Shown: positions 12,188-24,540, counted from the first letter of the stretch. The stretch: 64,000 nucleotides of DNA from Acheta domesticus (GCA_031308135.1 JAHLJT010008756.1:101210510-101274509), one strand, 5' to 3'. Numbers and translations are program-made. The notes: generated by a model not told the origin, from the sequence alone.

Positions 12188-12380
12188 CCACGTCCGCATG
12201 CCCTCTACCCCCTCCCCCGCTCCGACCGGGTCTTGGCCGCGTCGGCCGCCTGGAAATGGGAGTGCAGTCGCGCGGTAAATGAGGCGCCTCTCGGCAATCA
12301 ATCGGCTCCGCACGCGCTCAATGGCGCCGCTGCCACCGCAGGAACACGCCGCTGCACTCGCATTCACAGCCAACAAGCGT
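12188..12380. other. GC-rich island adjoining the minisatellite
   Basis: CpG-rich DNA begins immediately where the last minisatellite unit is cut. There is no TATA box or coding frame of note. It could be a CpG-island regulatory region; this is not demonstrable from sequence alone. Confidence 0.4.
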
Positions 12381-12460
12381 GCTCAAGTAATGGAACGGAA
12401 CCTCGCCATTCGATCCCCTCTAATTAGCTAAGAAAAGATGCAGGTTTAATTTATAATACA

Positions 12461-12540
12461 CAGTACAACCTCGTTAATCCGGATCAACTGGGGACGGACC
12501 CGATCCGAGTGAACGAAAATCCGGGTTATCCAAAGAATGA
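12461..12540 (+). mobile_element. Solitary pogo/Tigger-like terminus
   Basis: The segment begins cagtacaacctcgttaatcc and continues with ggatcaactgggga, resembling terminal repeats known for pogo/Tigger elements. A second copy of aatccgggttatcc lies just inside. No matching inverted end was found within about 1 kb, so the element is truncated. Confidence 0.45.
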
Positions 12541-14660
12541 AGTATAAACGATAGAAAAGCACACGGACTTACCACACATATTTTTAATATAGTTCAAAAA
12601 TTGCTCTCAGCACACTTTTACTAAATACGCATTGTAATATGTATTTCCACTGTTCACAATATACATAGGTACAAACTAGTCGGTGGGCCTGAGAAAGTCC
12701 AGTGCATCGCCAGAGCTACTTCCTCCCCTCGCCTTTTTTTTCCATTCGCGGGCAGCCCTTGAGAGGGGTCGGGAGGGGGAGGGAAAGGAAAGGGTTGGCA
12801 GATGATGTGACTGCATAGAGCAGAAGAGGTTCTTCTGTAATACCATTTATAAGGAATCGACACAAAATCTCATCTTTTACTGCTGGATAGGAAATGACCC
12901 GCCACGGGTTCATCAAAGGTATTTTAGAGAAAAACTAGTGGAAATGTGCGCATACTTTCCCTCCCCTTACTGTTATGAAATGAATAATTTGGATATTGTA
13001 ATGAATACTAAACCTGCTGACAATAGTTCACACTACCGCTAAGTAGACTAAATACATTGTCTTTCCGAATTGTCCCACGTGAACAGATACGGATGTAAAA
13101 ACACTGAAGTTACTGTTTGGGATACTATCAAACAGTATTTTATATATTTAGTTCATGTTCCATCTACCTGAGCACTTATATCACGATGGATTTCACGTCT
13201 CACTGTACCTTAATCACAAAATTATGCATTCATTTTCGCATTTGGACACCTGTGCCATCTTCAATGTACTGCATTCTTACCTCACATGAAATATAAAGAA
13301 AAATTAGAGTCGTTTTTGAAAAATTTTTTAAAAATATTTTTGAAAAAATGTCACACTCAAAGTTACTCAACAATTAGGGACTTATATTTTTTTAACTTGT
13401 AGATAACATTTAAGCTATATAATTAAGACTGAAACAAAGAAGTATCTACATATTCACGATATAGAACAGAAGTAAAATATATTTGAACTTTTGAAATGTT
13501 CGAAATTGCAGATACATTATTGAAAATTGGATATATACAATATTTATAAAGATGTCCTCTATTCGAGAAAAAATTTCAAAAATTTCCTTCTTTTTTCTGA
13601 AAATGTGAAAATATCGTAGGGGCATATATGATGTAAAGTATTCTCCAAAAAGTAAGATATCGTAAAGATCTTCGAAAAGGAGGAATTATATCATACTTAT
13701 GATATGATTATTAAGTTCGAGCCGAAAAGTTTCTAATCTGACTGAGTTATATTGATATATCTTTGGAACAGCACTAAAAGACCTTAATACAATGAGTCAG
13801 CATTGAATATTTATTTTTACTTTTCTTTATATTATGGCTTAGAGGGGATAAATATTCAGTCAGCTCATCAATACTTCCCCAAATTTTAGGTCGTAAAGTC
13901 GACATTTAAGGTTATTTGGAACTGTAACCTTGCATATATGTCAGTATTACTACAGACTGCCTCAAATCCTATCCACAAATACGTCAGTAGCATCCTGGTG
14001 TATTTCATCCGTTATAAACAAGTTGAGATACTTCTTCATAATTTATTTGTGCAACTAATTCAATAACCAAAACAATAGGTTTCAATTTTGATAGTTTTAT
14101 GTTTGGTAAGTGATATAATGTTAGTAATGAAATCAAATTAACCCATATATTTCGTGTTTTCGTTTCGCGCATTTTCTGTTTATTCACATTTGTACTGTAT
14201 TAATCCTTACTTGTAGAGTAAGGTATTATCGGTTTATACGCATTTATATACATATAGAACCCAACCAAGTGAAGTGTAGGTCTAAAGAGGGAACGGCGCA
14301 TCTGAGAACTAACAACGGCGACAGTTGCGTCGCGCTTTAGCGCCGGGGCAGTGTAGTCTGGTGCACTCATACTCCGTTTCAAAGTAATGAAGCATTTTTC
14401 TGTAACATAGTACGTAATGCTAATTAATCAGCCCAATTAATTTTTTCAGATAATTTTCCACAGAAATATTACTTTAACCACACAGAAAGCATTTAATAAT
14501 TCGATCAACCATTAACGATTTTAAATACATCTCCATTACGTTGTATTTTATGGGAATCTGGAACTTAAATAAAAATTTACTAGATTTTTTTCATTAAATT
14601 GAATAATGTAATGTACGCATGTTTTAAAATTTGTTGTGTAGCGTGACTGGAATATGCGAT
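12541..14660. other. AT-rich sequence, no gene seen
   Basis: The 13300-13700 part resembles 46680-46880 in wording (gtaaagtattctcc, taagatatcg) and may be a decayed piece of the same repeat. Otherwise nothing is recognised. Confidence 0.4.
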
Positions 14661-15562
14661 TACAGTAATCGCGAGAGTTAGGTTCCCAAAAAGCATCGTG
14701 AATGTTGAGTTTGTCTTTCAATGAAGAATGATGGGTTAGGTTCCTGGATATAAAACACCTGTTTAATAAAGAAAGAAAAAATCTGACAATTAATTTGAGT
14801 AGAACTGAGTAAGTGCTACTACAAATAGAATTCACGATTAACATTCCAAAATTAACAAATAAAACAATGTTTGAAACCTATTCCAAGGTTGAAAGTGATT
14901 GGATACAGGATTTTGTTTTTGTTGTTTTGTTTAATCATCCTCCTTGTTGTTCTAATATTCAAATATGAAAGCGTTGCTGCTTCTATTTCTCTCTTAAATG
15001 AAGTTATTTCCACGTTCGGTTCACATTTGAATGTCCTTTCCACCAGAGCTTGTTTAAGTTTTTGAATACCATTAACAGTTTTGACATTGAAGTTGCTGCA
15101 GGATGCAGTTTTGCTTCAGTTAGTTTGCATTACCTTCGAGGAGGTTTTCTTCACTGACGACTTCCCGAAGCTCCATTTCAATGAGGTCATTATAATGAAA
15201 GTTTCACTGATCCTGAATGGCTCGTTCCCGTGTCCGAAACTCTTACCTCCCATTTGAGGAAACTGAATTGAATTATTTTAAAATTGTGTTATTCTGTAAA
15301 AATGAATTGACATTTCAATTTTGAAATTTTTACGGAAAGTGATACTTTGAGCTCCGACGTCTGCCAAGTTTGTTTCTTAGATGGCGCTGTTAAAGGAAAA
15401 TAAATCAGTTTCAAGAAGTGCTCATGAAAAAAAGTAGTACGACCAACAGACGCACTCGCGAATGTTGAAGTCCCGAATGTTAAAACCGGTAGCATTCCTT
15501 TAATCGCGAATGTTCGGAACTCGCGAATAACGAATTTGCGGAAGTCGAGGCATTACAGTACT
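14661..15562. mobile_element. Non-autonomous pogo/Tigger-like element (about 0.9 kb)
   Basis: The left end reads ta-cagtaatcgcgagagtt followed by aggttccc. The right end, read inward on the minus strand, is actgtaatgcctcgacttcc followed by cgcaaattcg and cgcgagttccg. The ends share CAGTAAT-type termini and cgcgag/gttcc words, and the right side carries repeated cgcgaatgtt words. TA lies at the left border. The interior shows no transposase. Border positions on the right are uncertain by several bases. Confidence 0.42.
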
Positions 15563-16602
15563 GATTATTCTTAGGACTCAAAATACTTCCGTTCTTTATA
15601 TGGTTATCAGTATTTATTAATATAATTATCGAACGCGTCGGCATTTTTCTGTGATTTTAAATGGACTGTCACGGATATTGGTGAACCTAAGATGACATTA
15701 CAAGAGGGCCATGAATACATTTTCGTACCTTGGTCTAGATCGGTGTTTCAGTTTTCAGTTGCACCGAGTATTCCAATTGCTCTATCTCTTTCTCTCCGAA
15801 GCAAAACAAAGCGCAGTGCCGCACTCATCGCCAGTCCTACACTCCGCTTGGTCGGGTTATAACCTAACCTTGATTTTAATATTGCAGGAAGGCTTGCATA
15901 AGTAAACAGAAAATGAAGGTTGATGCACATACAATAATATTAAAATCACTGAAATTATGTAAAAATTCCAGATTAACTTACATACGAGTATAAATGAATA
16001 GGCTTCTTTAATTCATTCGTGAAACAGTCGTATTAAATTCTGCTCGTGCTTTAGAAATTTTCATATATAAATCCCCTCATCTCTTTATGACTCTGAGATT
16101 TATCGACAATTTCCAAAGCACTCGTGGAATTAACTATGAGAAATGGGCAGAACTTAACACCAATATGCACGAAAATATGATTTCGTTTGTTTTTTATATT
16201 TTCTCTAATTCTAATTAAAACAGAAAACACATTTATACTTTCATGATAGCAGACATCTGTATATCATACAAAATATTTTGTCATTCTTGATAGAGGGTCC
16301 AGAACGCATTCATTGGGAAAGGCAAGTCTAAGAGAGCCTTATCGACCAGCACAAGGGGATAATCGCACTCCCTAACCAAAGTTCGTTTTCTCAGTAAAAT
16401 TCAAATAAGATATAATGTTAAATCGAGCCACTGGATTTTCAATGCAATGTGAAGCAATGCATTTACGTAATGTTCGGTTTAAAGGCTGTAGGTAATTTAA
16501 AATTAATTAATCCTTGATTGACTTGCTTGGGTTGTTCATGTCTACATAAATCACAAGGTATATATTTCATTATACAATTCTGCATGGCACTGCCAACAAT
16601 GG
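15563..16602. other. No feature seen
   Basis: AT-rich sequence without a convincing coding frame or recognisable repeat. Confidence 0.5.
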
Positions 16603-16985
16603 CTTGGCATTTTAGGACCGGATCAATCCGACTTTTACCAGCTAGTGGTGTTCCGTGGCCCGAACCTTGTTTTTAATTATGATCAACGCTTGTGGATAAG
16701 GGAGCATGACGTATTCCCTTCACTGTACCTAGCTTACTGTGGTTCTGAGCCTTTTCTTTCGTCACACAGCTAAACAAACTAAGAGAATTTGTTTTAGAAA
16801 GCTGCAACTTTATTTTTAACCCGGCTGGGAACCGAATCCGAGACCGCATCACAGAAAGCCAGCATCATGTCCATGAGCCATCCGAGGGACTACCACTTTT
16901 AGTTAGTCAGTGACTTATTTTACATGGCGAGGACTCAGGCCATGAGGCCTGCTCTTCCGTCTGACTACGCAAATTTCACTACGCT
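16603..16985 (-). mobile_element. SINE-B copy 2 (tRNA-derived)
   Basis: It is homologous to 3204-3602 across its length (ccagctagtggtgttcc, gaaagccagcat, ggcctgctcttccgtc). In the minus sense it shows ggatggctcatggacatga as a box-A-like head and a partly decayed box B near 16835. Confidence 0.55.
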
Positions 16986-17029
16986 CCTTCCACCAACTAG
17001 CGGAGAAAGAAGGTTATTATCTCGGGCGA

Positions 17030-17256
17030 CGAAACAGGCGATTTGAATTTAGCTCAGAGGCGTCATTTAGGCTTGAGGATCTTTTACATGCAAGTAAATC
17101 TACTAACATGGGACAGCCGGCTTTACTTCCCCTCCGAAGGAAGGCGTACGAAGGATTTTTACGCCCTTAAAAATCCACGGCTTCGATCGGGTTTGAACCC
17201 GCGAACTTTGGTATGACAGTCCGGTACCCGCTAACCGTTTCACCACCCGCGGGTTA
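17030..17256 (-). mobile_element. SINE-C, tRNA-derived with a widespread arthropod-type body
   Basis: On the minus strand it begins gggtggtgaaacggttagcg (box A region). Box B ggttcaaaccc is at about 17190, followed by a body containing aagggcgtaaaaatcc, ggggaagtaaagccggctg and acttgcatgtaaaagatcc. I recall this body type from several arthropod genomes. The copy looks full length or nearly so. Confidence 0.7.
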
Positions 17257-17454
17257 ATAATACGTAAAGAATGGTAAATAGGTAATGGTAAAGAATGAGT
17301 AATTAATACCTAGGGAACTTGCCAGTTCGCAGTTAAAATACACTATTTTTATTTCAATTACACGTATCCCATAAAAACAGTGTAATGTTTTCTCATTCCG
17401 AGAGGTGCGAAAGAGAAAGAAGCGATTCCGAGACTCGTAGCGGGTCCATTCAAC

Positions 17455-17725
17455 TCAAGAGGGGTGGCGGACCGCTCCCCTCCCCTCAGGTACTTCATTC
17501 GGCTGCTACCACAGGGCGCTGCTTGGAGCGCGCTCGTTCGTCTGTTGTTCTTTCCGCTGCGAGTCACTCTCTCCGCCCCCAGCGCGCCCTCCAGGGCTCC
17601 GCCGCAGTTTTATCTCGACCCCGTGGAATTAAAGGGGCGCCTACGGGGCGGGGCACGGCCCTACCGGCAGCCCCCGCTCCGCTCAGTCTGCCCAAACACC
17701 GCGCGACGCGTAAAGCGAGTTCACG
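17455..17725. other. GC-rich, CpG-dense island
   Basis: A sharp rise in GC content with many CpG dinucleotides between AT-rich flanks. Overlapping open frames on both strands reflect composition. No start-site signal could be assigned. Confidence 0.5.
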
Positions 17726-17763
17726 CGCCCATATTCGCGCCGAGCGTTTCAGCGATTTACTAG

Positions 17764-17895
17764 AGTCAGAGAGAATCAGAGAAAGAGAGAGAGGGAGGGA
17801 GAGGAGAGACACACAAAGATGAAAACAGTGAAGAGAGAAACGTACAAGGAGACGAGAGAGAAGGAGGACGAGGGGGGGGAAGGGAGGGGTTTCAC
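17764..17895 (+). repeat. Polypurine (GA-rich) tract
   Basis: About 130 bases dominated by gaga, ggag and aaag words with few pyrimidines, just downstream of the GC island. The mirror serine/leucine-rich frame on the minus strand is not a gene. Confidence 0.8.
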
Positions 17896-17944
17896 ACAAA
17901 GAGATTGAGATGTAAAGAATTGATTGACTACCGGGCCTAAAATA

Positions 17945-18502
17945 TTTCTGGGCCAATAAACTGCGGCAATAATTAGTCCCGTAAGTGAGGTGTATGTTTT
18001 ATCATGGTACGTGGTGATGATCCTTCCGCCTCCTCTTCTGGATGGTAATATCCAGTGCCGACCTACACGTTGAATTGCAGTGTTTTCCCTAAACAGGTAT
18101 CTCACACCAGCCAATCACCGCCTCGGCCGAGAGGAACTGTAAGCTCGGGGTTGTTCTCTTGACAAGTGTGATTGTGTGCTGCATGTAAATGTGTGTAAGT
18201 AAGGAATAAGTAAAGGACAAAGAAGATGAAGTAAAGATCGCGTGCTGCCCATATTCCGTTTATTAGTATACTGTTGTGACATTCGCCGGATGTTGATTGT
18301 AGAAACCACGGAAAACTATTTATCAGACCATTCGGCTGCCAGAAGTCTTCACCAGTCAGCGATAGCGGCTGAATTCGACCTAGCTATGTAGTTAGTGTCA
18401 ACAACCCTGCCACCTCGGTGGCCGTCGGGACTCGAACCTAGAACCTCCCGGACAGAGGCACTGCAGTGACATCAGTTAACGCCCGGAGCCACCTCAGCCG
18501 GT
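17945..18502 (-). mobile_element. SINE-A copy 4, full length
   Basis: The tail end lies near 17945 and the head ends at 18502 with gccacctcagccggt. Box B (gggactcgaacc on the plus strand) is at about 18427. The body words gaaaccacggaaaacta and gcagtgacatcagttaac match the family. Confidence 0.7.
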
Positions 18503-19265
18503 ACGAAAAGAGTTGTGCAAACGGTGCAATGAAAGAAGTGCTAGTCTAAAATTTATAGATAAGAGTAATAAGAAGGCAATACTAAATCAAGTCGCCGAGG
18601 CAAATACAGTCAAATAGATTAGAATAATATAACTAAGAGTACAAAAACTATACACAATGTATAATACCATATAAATAAGCAATGTACAAAAAGATATAAA
18701 ATAAACAAAATTGTAAAACGTGGTAAGATAAAAAGGGAGAACATAAAATGAAGATCGTAAAGAGGCAGAATTAAGATGTTGCGAGACGTGGACGAGTGAG
18801 AAGGCAGTGCGAGGAAGAGAGAGGGCTGAATTGCAATGCAGGGCACGTTTCAGTGCAGGCGGCTCGAACGGCGAGCGAAGTCGCTCCACGCAGAGCGGCA
18901 GGCCGCTCCGGCTGCGGCAGACGCAGAGGCAGGACAGGGGTGTCAGCGGCGCGGAGGGCGCGTGGGAAGGGGGTGATGGGCGTCAGAACCCAAGAAATAA
19001 TGCCCTTGCGGGATGGCAACAGGTGAGAGCCAGGCTGACTCCGCGTCCAGCGCGCGACAATGGACGGGAACGGGTGAGAGGAAGAGAACGAAGGCGATAG
19101 ATAGCACGAAGGAAAGAGGTGGAGGTCAGAACGAAGAAGGAGTAATGGCAGACACCGGGAGAGGACAAGAATGAGAACGAGAGTGGAGGCCAAGATCGAA
19201 ACGAGACGGCTGAAGTGCGGCAAGGGAGCGGGATTCTGCGATATTGATGGACAGAGGCTAGATGG
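18503..19265. other. Mixed sequence with a GC-rich island (about 18840-19060)
   Basis: AT-rich DNA to about 18790, then a GC-rich segment followed by a purine-rich stretch. Long frames exist on both strands, but with no start context, splice signals or recognisable motif. Confidence 0.4.
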
Positions 19266-19705
19266 CGACATCCGACGTCGACCTACCACTCGGCTTGCAG
19301 GGTTTTTCCCCTAAAACGTAACCGCTCTAAACTCCCGACTGGTCTCCAGTCATGTGTGGTAGTGTCGTGCATTTAATGCATTTAATTACATTTAATGCAT
19401 TGTGTATGTGTGAAAGTAAGGAATGAGGATAGAAGAGCAAGGAAAGATCGCCGGTGGTCCGTAGTCCGTTTGTCAGAATACTGACCGGCATTCGCCTGGT
19501 GTTGATCGGGGAAATCACGAAAGTTTACCGATCAGAGCATCCGGCCACTAGAATTCTCCTCTAGACAGTGGCTGAATTCCCCCTAGCTATCTAGCTGGGT
19601 CGAATTCCTGCCATCTGTGAGACTGGAAACCTAGCCCCCTTACGACCTCCCGATAAGAAACTCACTCTCCAGTGACTTCAACCGATGCCCTCAGCCACCT
19701 AAGGC
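19266..19705 (-). mobile_element. SINE-A copy 5
   Basis: The body begins with gtcgacctacc and the head ends with cctcagccacctaagg. Box B is decayed. It lacks the far tail present in full-length copies, so it is truncated at the tail end. Confidence 0.6.
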
Positions 19706-19819
19706 GCTGAGAGCACAGGGTAGTGAGCAATCACGTGTGGAAGCGAAGGTGAAGGAGCAGGCAAGAGAAGTGGTTGAAAGGACGAAGGGAGGCGAGCAGC
19801 AACCACATGCAGAGGTGCG

Positions 19820-20035
19820 AAAACCGGACGCGCTGCGTTCCGCGCGGGCGCGGGCGCGGGCGCGGGCGTGCCTTTTCAACCATAATGAAACGCGACGCGA
19901 CGCGACGCGCTCGCTTGGCGGCGCTCCCCGCCGGCCCCCGCGGCGCGTCTGGCGAGCCCCACCTGGGGCGCTGCGTGACAGACGCGAGCTCCTCCTCAAA
20001 GGGCGAGACGCGCAGCCGCCTGGGGCGTGCTTCTT
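19820..20035. other. GC-rich, CpG-dense island with a short GCGGGC run
   Basis: It contains four tandem gcgggc units near 19845-19870 and repeated gcgac triplets near 19895-19912. No gene signal was found. Confidence 0.5.
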
Positions 20036-20279
20036 CTGTAGTGTCTCCTCCTAAATCACATGTACGAGTTGTCACATTAAATTTAAGCTTTACGTATTTA
20101 CATAAAATTATATATAATATTATATTTTATTTAGTATGAATAATAGTACATATAGTATGAATTAAGAAATAATCAAACCACAACAATAAAAGTGTTTACT
20201 TTTGTTAAAACACTAGCGGAGATGGCAGATGTTGGCAGTTAATTGCCAACGTTGATCTGCCATTTATCTCCCCTTTACT

Positions 20280-20510
20280 CCTTCCCTCTCCCTTTCTCTT
20301 TCCGTCTCTCTCTCTCCGTCTCTTCTTCTCTCTCCTTCTCTTCTTCTCCCTCCGTCTCACGCTCTCTCTCTCTCTCTTCGTCTCTCTCTCCACCTCTCTC
20401 TAACTCCATCTCTCTCTGTCCCTGTCTCAGTTTGCCTGGCTCTATCTCTGTTTCTCTCTCTGCCTTTTTCTATCTCTGCCGCTCTCTGTCCTTCTCATTC
20501 ACATTTAGTT
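20280..20510 (+). repeat. Polypyrimidine (TC-rich) tract
   Basis: About 230 bases of ctct, tctc and ccgtctc words. It accounts for the Ser/Leu-rich and Arg/Glu-rich frames on the two strands. Confidence 0.85.
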
Positions 20511-21334
20511 GCTGATTCTGCAAGTCTCTGAGCAGGTGAGGTAATATTGAGAAGCGCCGGGTCATCAAAATTGTAATAGAATGTTCAAGATCTCATCCTG
20601 TATTTTACGGCATGAGAAACGTTTTTTTTAGGCTTTTAGCCTCAAGATTTTACTTTTTAATGCCCTAAAACGCATCGTTTAGGAGTTGTTTAATGATATA
20701 GATTCAAAAATCCTACCGAGTGTAGCGGTTTGCATTTGCAATGAATATTTAGTTTTTAATTCTACAGCGCCATCTAGGGCCATTTTTTCGATATTTTAAA
20801 AGTTATTCTGACCTTCGGGGCAGAGATGAATCTCACAAAATAGAGATAATTAAAACTGTCCCAGCCATTCTTGAGTTATAAGTGATGTGACTAACCTGAG
20901 TTTGTTTTATGTATGTAGATTTGTACTTAAAGCCATTTTCGAAACACTTTTCTCATCTTGTAAGATCCAAACTTCTTGACATTATTTGAGTATCAACTTA
21001 TAATAAGCCATTTTTCTCTTATGTTTTTCTTATATTTCTTGTTGTTCTTCAATTCTTTATTTTTATTTCTTATATTTCTTTTGGCATTATTGTAGGTCCA
21101 CTGAACACGAGAAAAATGCTCTCGAAAGATGACTTTGGTTACTAATGTTTTAATAAACATTAAAACTTCTGTTGTTGTAATTTGATTATTTTTTAATTCA
21201 TATTTTGGAGTACCACAAGACTGCCACAAGCGCCAAATTTATTCTTGTATATTTATTTAAATAAATATAAATTTGTTAATTTAAGATCAATAATCAATGT
21301 TAAACCAAGGGGTGCGAGAGTATTTCGTGTTTCC
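20511..21334. other. AT-rich sequence with a stem-loop plus CGAAAG signature near 21095-21130
   Basis: No gene is visible. At about 21100, cactgaacacgag and ctctcgaaag can pair as a short stem, followed by a downstream aataaa-type signal (ttaataaacatt). This layout resembles the 24476-24540 site and the 3' signature of some Penelope-like or LINE elements; assignment is tentative. Confidence 0.3.
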
Positions 21335-21815
21335 TGATGGGTCAACTACTTTGCTCATTAGTGTCGCCAGTGCATTGTTTGTTATAACCGGGAGATGAAG
21401 GTGTTCCTATACTGCGATTTTCTTAACTTTTCCCTGACAGGAATCAGCTGTTTCGCTGCCATCCAAATCCGGGAGCTTAATGGTTGTTACAGTGACGTTA
21501 TGGTGACGTTATTATGTGACGTTATTATGGTGACGTTTAAGCTCTCGATCGGATGAAAGCGTCTACAGCTGATTCCTGTCAGGGGCAAAGTTAAGAAAAT
21601 CGGAGTATAGTTCCGCTGGAACGTGGCATTCGATACCGACCTATTTCTCCCCCTGATATCGTCTCCCCTAATAGGGCACCGTTCCACCCGCAACAAGCTC
21701 TAAGATCCCGACTGGTCTCACAATGTGCAGTAATGTAGTGCGTGCGTGTAAGTGAAACTGTACGTGTGTGTGAAAGAAGAGAGGAGTGGCAAAAAGAGGG
21801 GCGAATGACTTTGGA
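21335..21815 (-). mobile_element. SINE-A copy 6, tail half, interrupted by a foldback MITE
   Basis: The tail (tgatgggtcaactactt) starts at about 21340. The body resumes after the MITE (21410-21607) with ttccgctgg and continues to about 21815. The head half of what may be the same copy lies at 22985-23260, separated by about 1.17 kb of unrelated sequence. Confidence 0.55.
21410..21607 (+). mobile_element. Foldback MITE, TA target, copy 2 (inside SINE-A)
   Basis: A 198 bp palindrome flanked by TA (21408-21409, 21608-21609). The arms begin tactgcgattttcttaac and, inverted from the right, tactccgattttcttaac. Both arms continue to cctgacaggaatcagctg. It contains short gtgacgtt repeats at the centre. 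It splits a SINE-A copy, so it inserted after that SINE. Confidence 0.8.
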
Positions 21816-22984
21816 AGGGAGAGGATGTAGCAGACCCCTTCTCTGTACAAAGGAATTCATGACGCACTGGGCCGTGTCTCCCTCAGGGGTGGGTGGAGGG
21901 TGAGGGATGTGGCTTCTCAAAGAAGGAAACAGAATTTTGACTGAAGACAACACGGTTTAATTACAATGAATAACATCGCACTTACTATTTATTTACTATT
22001 AATACAGATGGTGCCAACCAAAGTTGATTATGACTGAATGAATTATATTTATACAAATGTCTTGATGCAAGTAAATTGAAACAGAAAAATGAAAATTAAC
22101 ATAGATGAAGACGATTTTAATAGTGCGTCTCTTGTACTAGTGAATAGTAATTGTTCGGTTCCTGGCACGTAACCCTCTGTCCACACGGCATGAAGAATGA
22201 AGCATATTCCTTTTCAGATGCAGGTGGGTGTGAAGTGTAGTTTTCTGCGTTGCACAGCAGAACCGATGTCGAAATGCAAGCTTCCCACAGAGTCCAGCAA
22301 TTGCAGGACGCATATACAGCGCCGAAACAGGACCACAGCAGTAAGAGACAATTGCTCCCAAACGGCAGCAGTACTGGAAGGCAGCGACTCACGAGGATAG
22401 CTTACAGCAATTGGGCGGGAAGGCAAATGCCACACAACACGTACTGATGTAGAGACGGCATGCAATGCTGACACACTCGAAAGTGCCTAAATACACCGCT
22501 GAAGCACATACTTGAGATTGCCAATGGCAAGTACAGTTTGACTGAAGTCTTAAGCAAAGTGTAACTGAATACAGACCAGACGAAGTCTGCCGGTCGAAGA
22601 TCTGTCGAAGGCAGCGTTATCTCGACAAGGTTGATATCAGAAGAATTGTAATGAATGAGAGTACATCGCTTGTCGAAGGTAGGAGAACTGCCGAGGGCAG
22701 AATAGTTAGGTAGAGCAACATCAAGAAGAATGAGCCAGGTCGGGGGAGGAACTTGTTTGCTCGTAGGCGGGGTTTTGCCTTTGAGACTGTGTTTAGCGGC
22801 GTGCAATGAAGTGTTTTGGGGTTGAGGCTTCTTTGTTGGCGCCTTTCAGCGAACGCCCCGGCGACCCTCTGAAGGTCTTGCGACACGCAAGTTAAAGGGC
22901 GCGGCCATCCGTTGAAGGTGGGGGTGACGTCAATATGGCGAGGACTTTTGCGATGCGAACGGGACAAAGACGTCTCAAGAATTG
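21816..22984. other. Unassigned block that may be an insertion in SINE-A copy 6
   Basis: The flanks are the tail half (to about 21815) and the head half (from about 22985) of one SINE-A orientation, suggesting that this roughly 1.17 kb was inserted between them. I could not define terminal repeats or a target duplication, and no coding frame is convincing. Confidence 0.35.
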
Positions 22985-23260
22985 GGAAGGAAAGTGTAGG
23001 GGCGATCCGCTTGTTAAGGTACCGGTCTGCTTTTCGTCCGGTATTGGTCATAGGAACTGTTTGGTATTGGTCGGAAATCGACCAGAGCAGAATGCCACTG
23101 GAATTCTCGTCCGTATAGTGGTTGAATTTTCATCCATCCATCAAGCATAGTAATTAGTATCGAAATTCTGCCCACGTCAGGACTGGGCCTATAAGACCTC
23201 CAGATAAGAGACGTTGGTTGCATCGGCAATGGTAGTCGCTGACCCATCTCAGCCGCTCTG
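22985..23260 (-). mobile_element. SINE-A copy 6, head half
   Basis: It contains the family words ggaattctcgtccgtatag, gtcaggactgggcc and a head ending cccatctcagccgctc. It is more diverged than most copies. Confidence 0.5.
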
Positions 23261-24469
23261 TAACTCATACTTACACATTTTACAAAGCAATAATATAGGG
23301 CGGTCCTAAGGTTCACTCAGCCTTCTTTCCAAATGAGTACTGGTATTTACTGATTTTATTAACAGTAAATATTAGGTAAAAATATCCGGCTGAAGCATGA
23401 CGCTTGGCACGCCATCTTCATCCCATTTCCAAGACAGTCTAGACACCCGTGGTACTGTACAGAGGGCCGTGGAAGTGGGTGGTTATCGGAGAAGGCTAAA
23501 TGGTTGGAGGGTTCTGGGATGAGGGAGGGGCAAAACTGAAAAGCTCGAGACCAGAATATAAAGAATAGAAAATTAACTAGTACGAGAAAGTCTATGCCGC
23601 TCTCTGACACCACTAGTTACTTACTTTAATGTTCGTTCTTTCTGCGACGCACTATGTATTATGTTGACCAAATATTTTAAAACAGTTTGGAATGTTTTTT
23701 TTTGACAAAAATATAAGCGTGATGGGGAAAAAATGCACCTCAAATGCTCTCTAAACATGAAACTGGCCAGCATTATGACAAGTAATGTTAGACACTAAAC
23801 TGATGTTTAAGTGGCAATATACATTTTCATAGACCGTCAACAAGTGGCTCTTCATCTACACCGGGAATGTTTATCGACCACTCGAGGAAGTTAAAAAGTA
23901 ACAAGCAGAAGCGTGTTACCTGAAAGAAATACTCGATTATAACTAAATCAATTTTTTCTTCCTCGTAAATAAGAAGTTGCTTAACACGTTCACTGTTATC
24001 ACAAATAATTGCTGTACGTCATGTACATGAATTATTTGTACAAGGTCCCATTATCATATATGATTCCAGTGCAGAAATACTTGAAATTATATTTTTTACA
24101 CATTGGACTTGCGGTCTCCGAATTAAATATTTAGTGAACTTGGGCTAAAGTATACAGGAAATTCAATATGTCTGATAAAACGATTTGATCTTTGTTTTAG
24201 ATATATTTCGTCATTATTATTGTGGTATCGAAATGTTTGTTTCTGCGTGGCTGTAGCTGTGTAATATATCTTACGTATCCCTATAGTTGTTTTAAATAAT
24301 GAAAATGGAAGTTAATGAGATATTTTGTTTGTCGATAGAATGATGAAAATAAGATGAGACTGAGTACTGGTGTACGAGTAATGTGAAGTGTAATATTATG
24401 TAATTGACCAGAGTACTAATGTAAGTAACTAAACAATTTGTAAGTAGTATGAATTTTAACCTATATTTC
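23261..24469. other. AT-rich sequence, no gene seen
   Basis: It includes a copy of the 45 bp gaaagt...caccactagtt motif at about 23573-23627. Nothing else is recognised. Confidence 0.45.
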
Positions 24470-24540
24470 TTGCCTGATGATGAGGCGAACTGTCCTCGAA
24501 ACGTCGTAAAAAATGTCAAAAGAAGATTGAAGAATAAATG
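24470..24540 (+). mobile_element. Penelope-like or LINE 3' signature with a hammerhead-like core
   Basis: The sequence reads cctgatgatgagg, then a short loop, then cctcgaaacgtcg, giving a ctgatga word, a gagg/cctc stem and gaaac in hammerhead order. It is followed by an aataaa signal at about 24533. Similar 3' signatures are known from Penelope-like elements, some of which carry hammerhead ribozymes. Stems I and III are not clearly formed here, so catalytic activity is not supported. Confidence 0.35.

Noticed and set aside
11536..12376. 176-codon minus frame with repeated peptides; also considered as a CRISPR-like array
   Set aside because: The frame follows a 62 bp minisatellite whose period is not a multiple of three. 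Units are directly contiguous with no spacers, so it is neither a repeat protein gene nor a CRISPR array, and the genome is eukaryotic.
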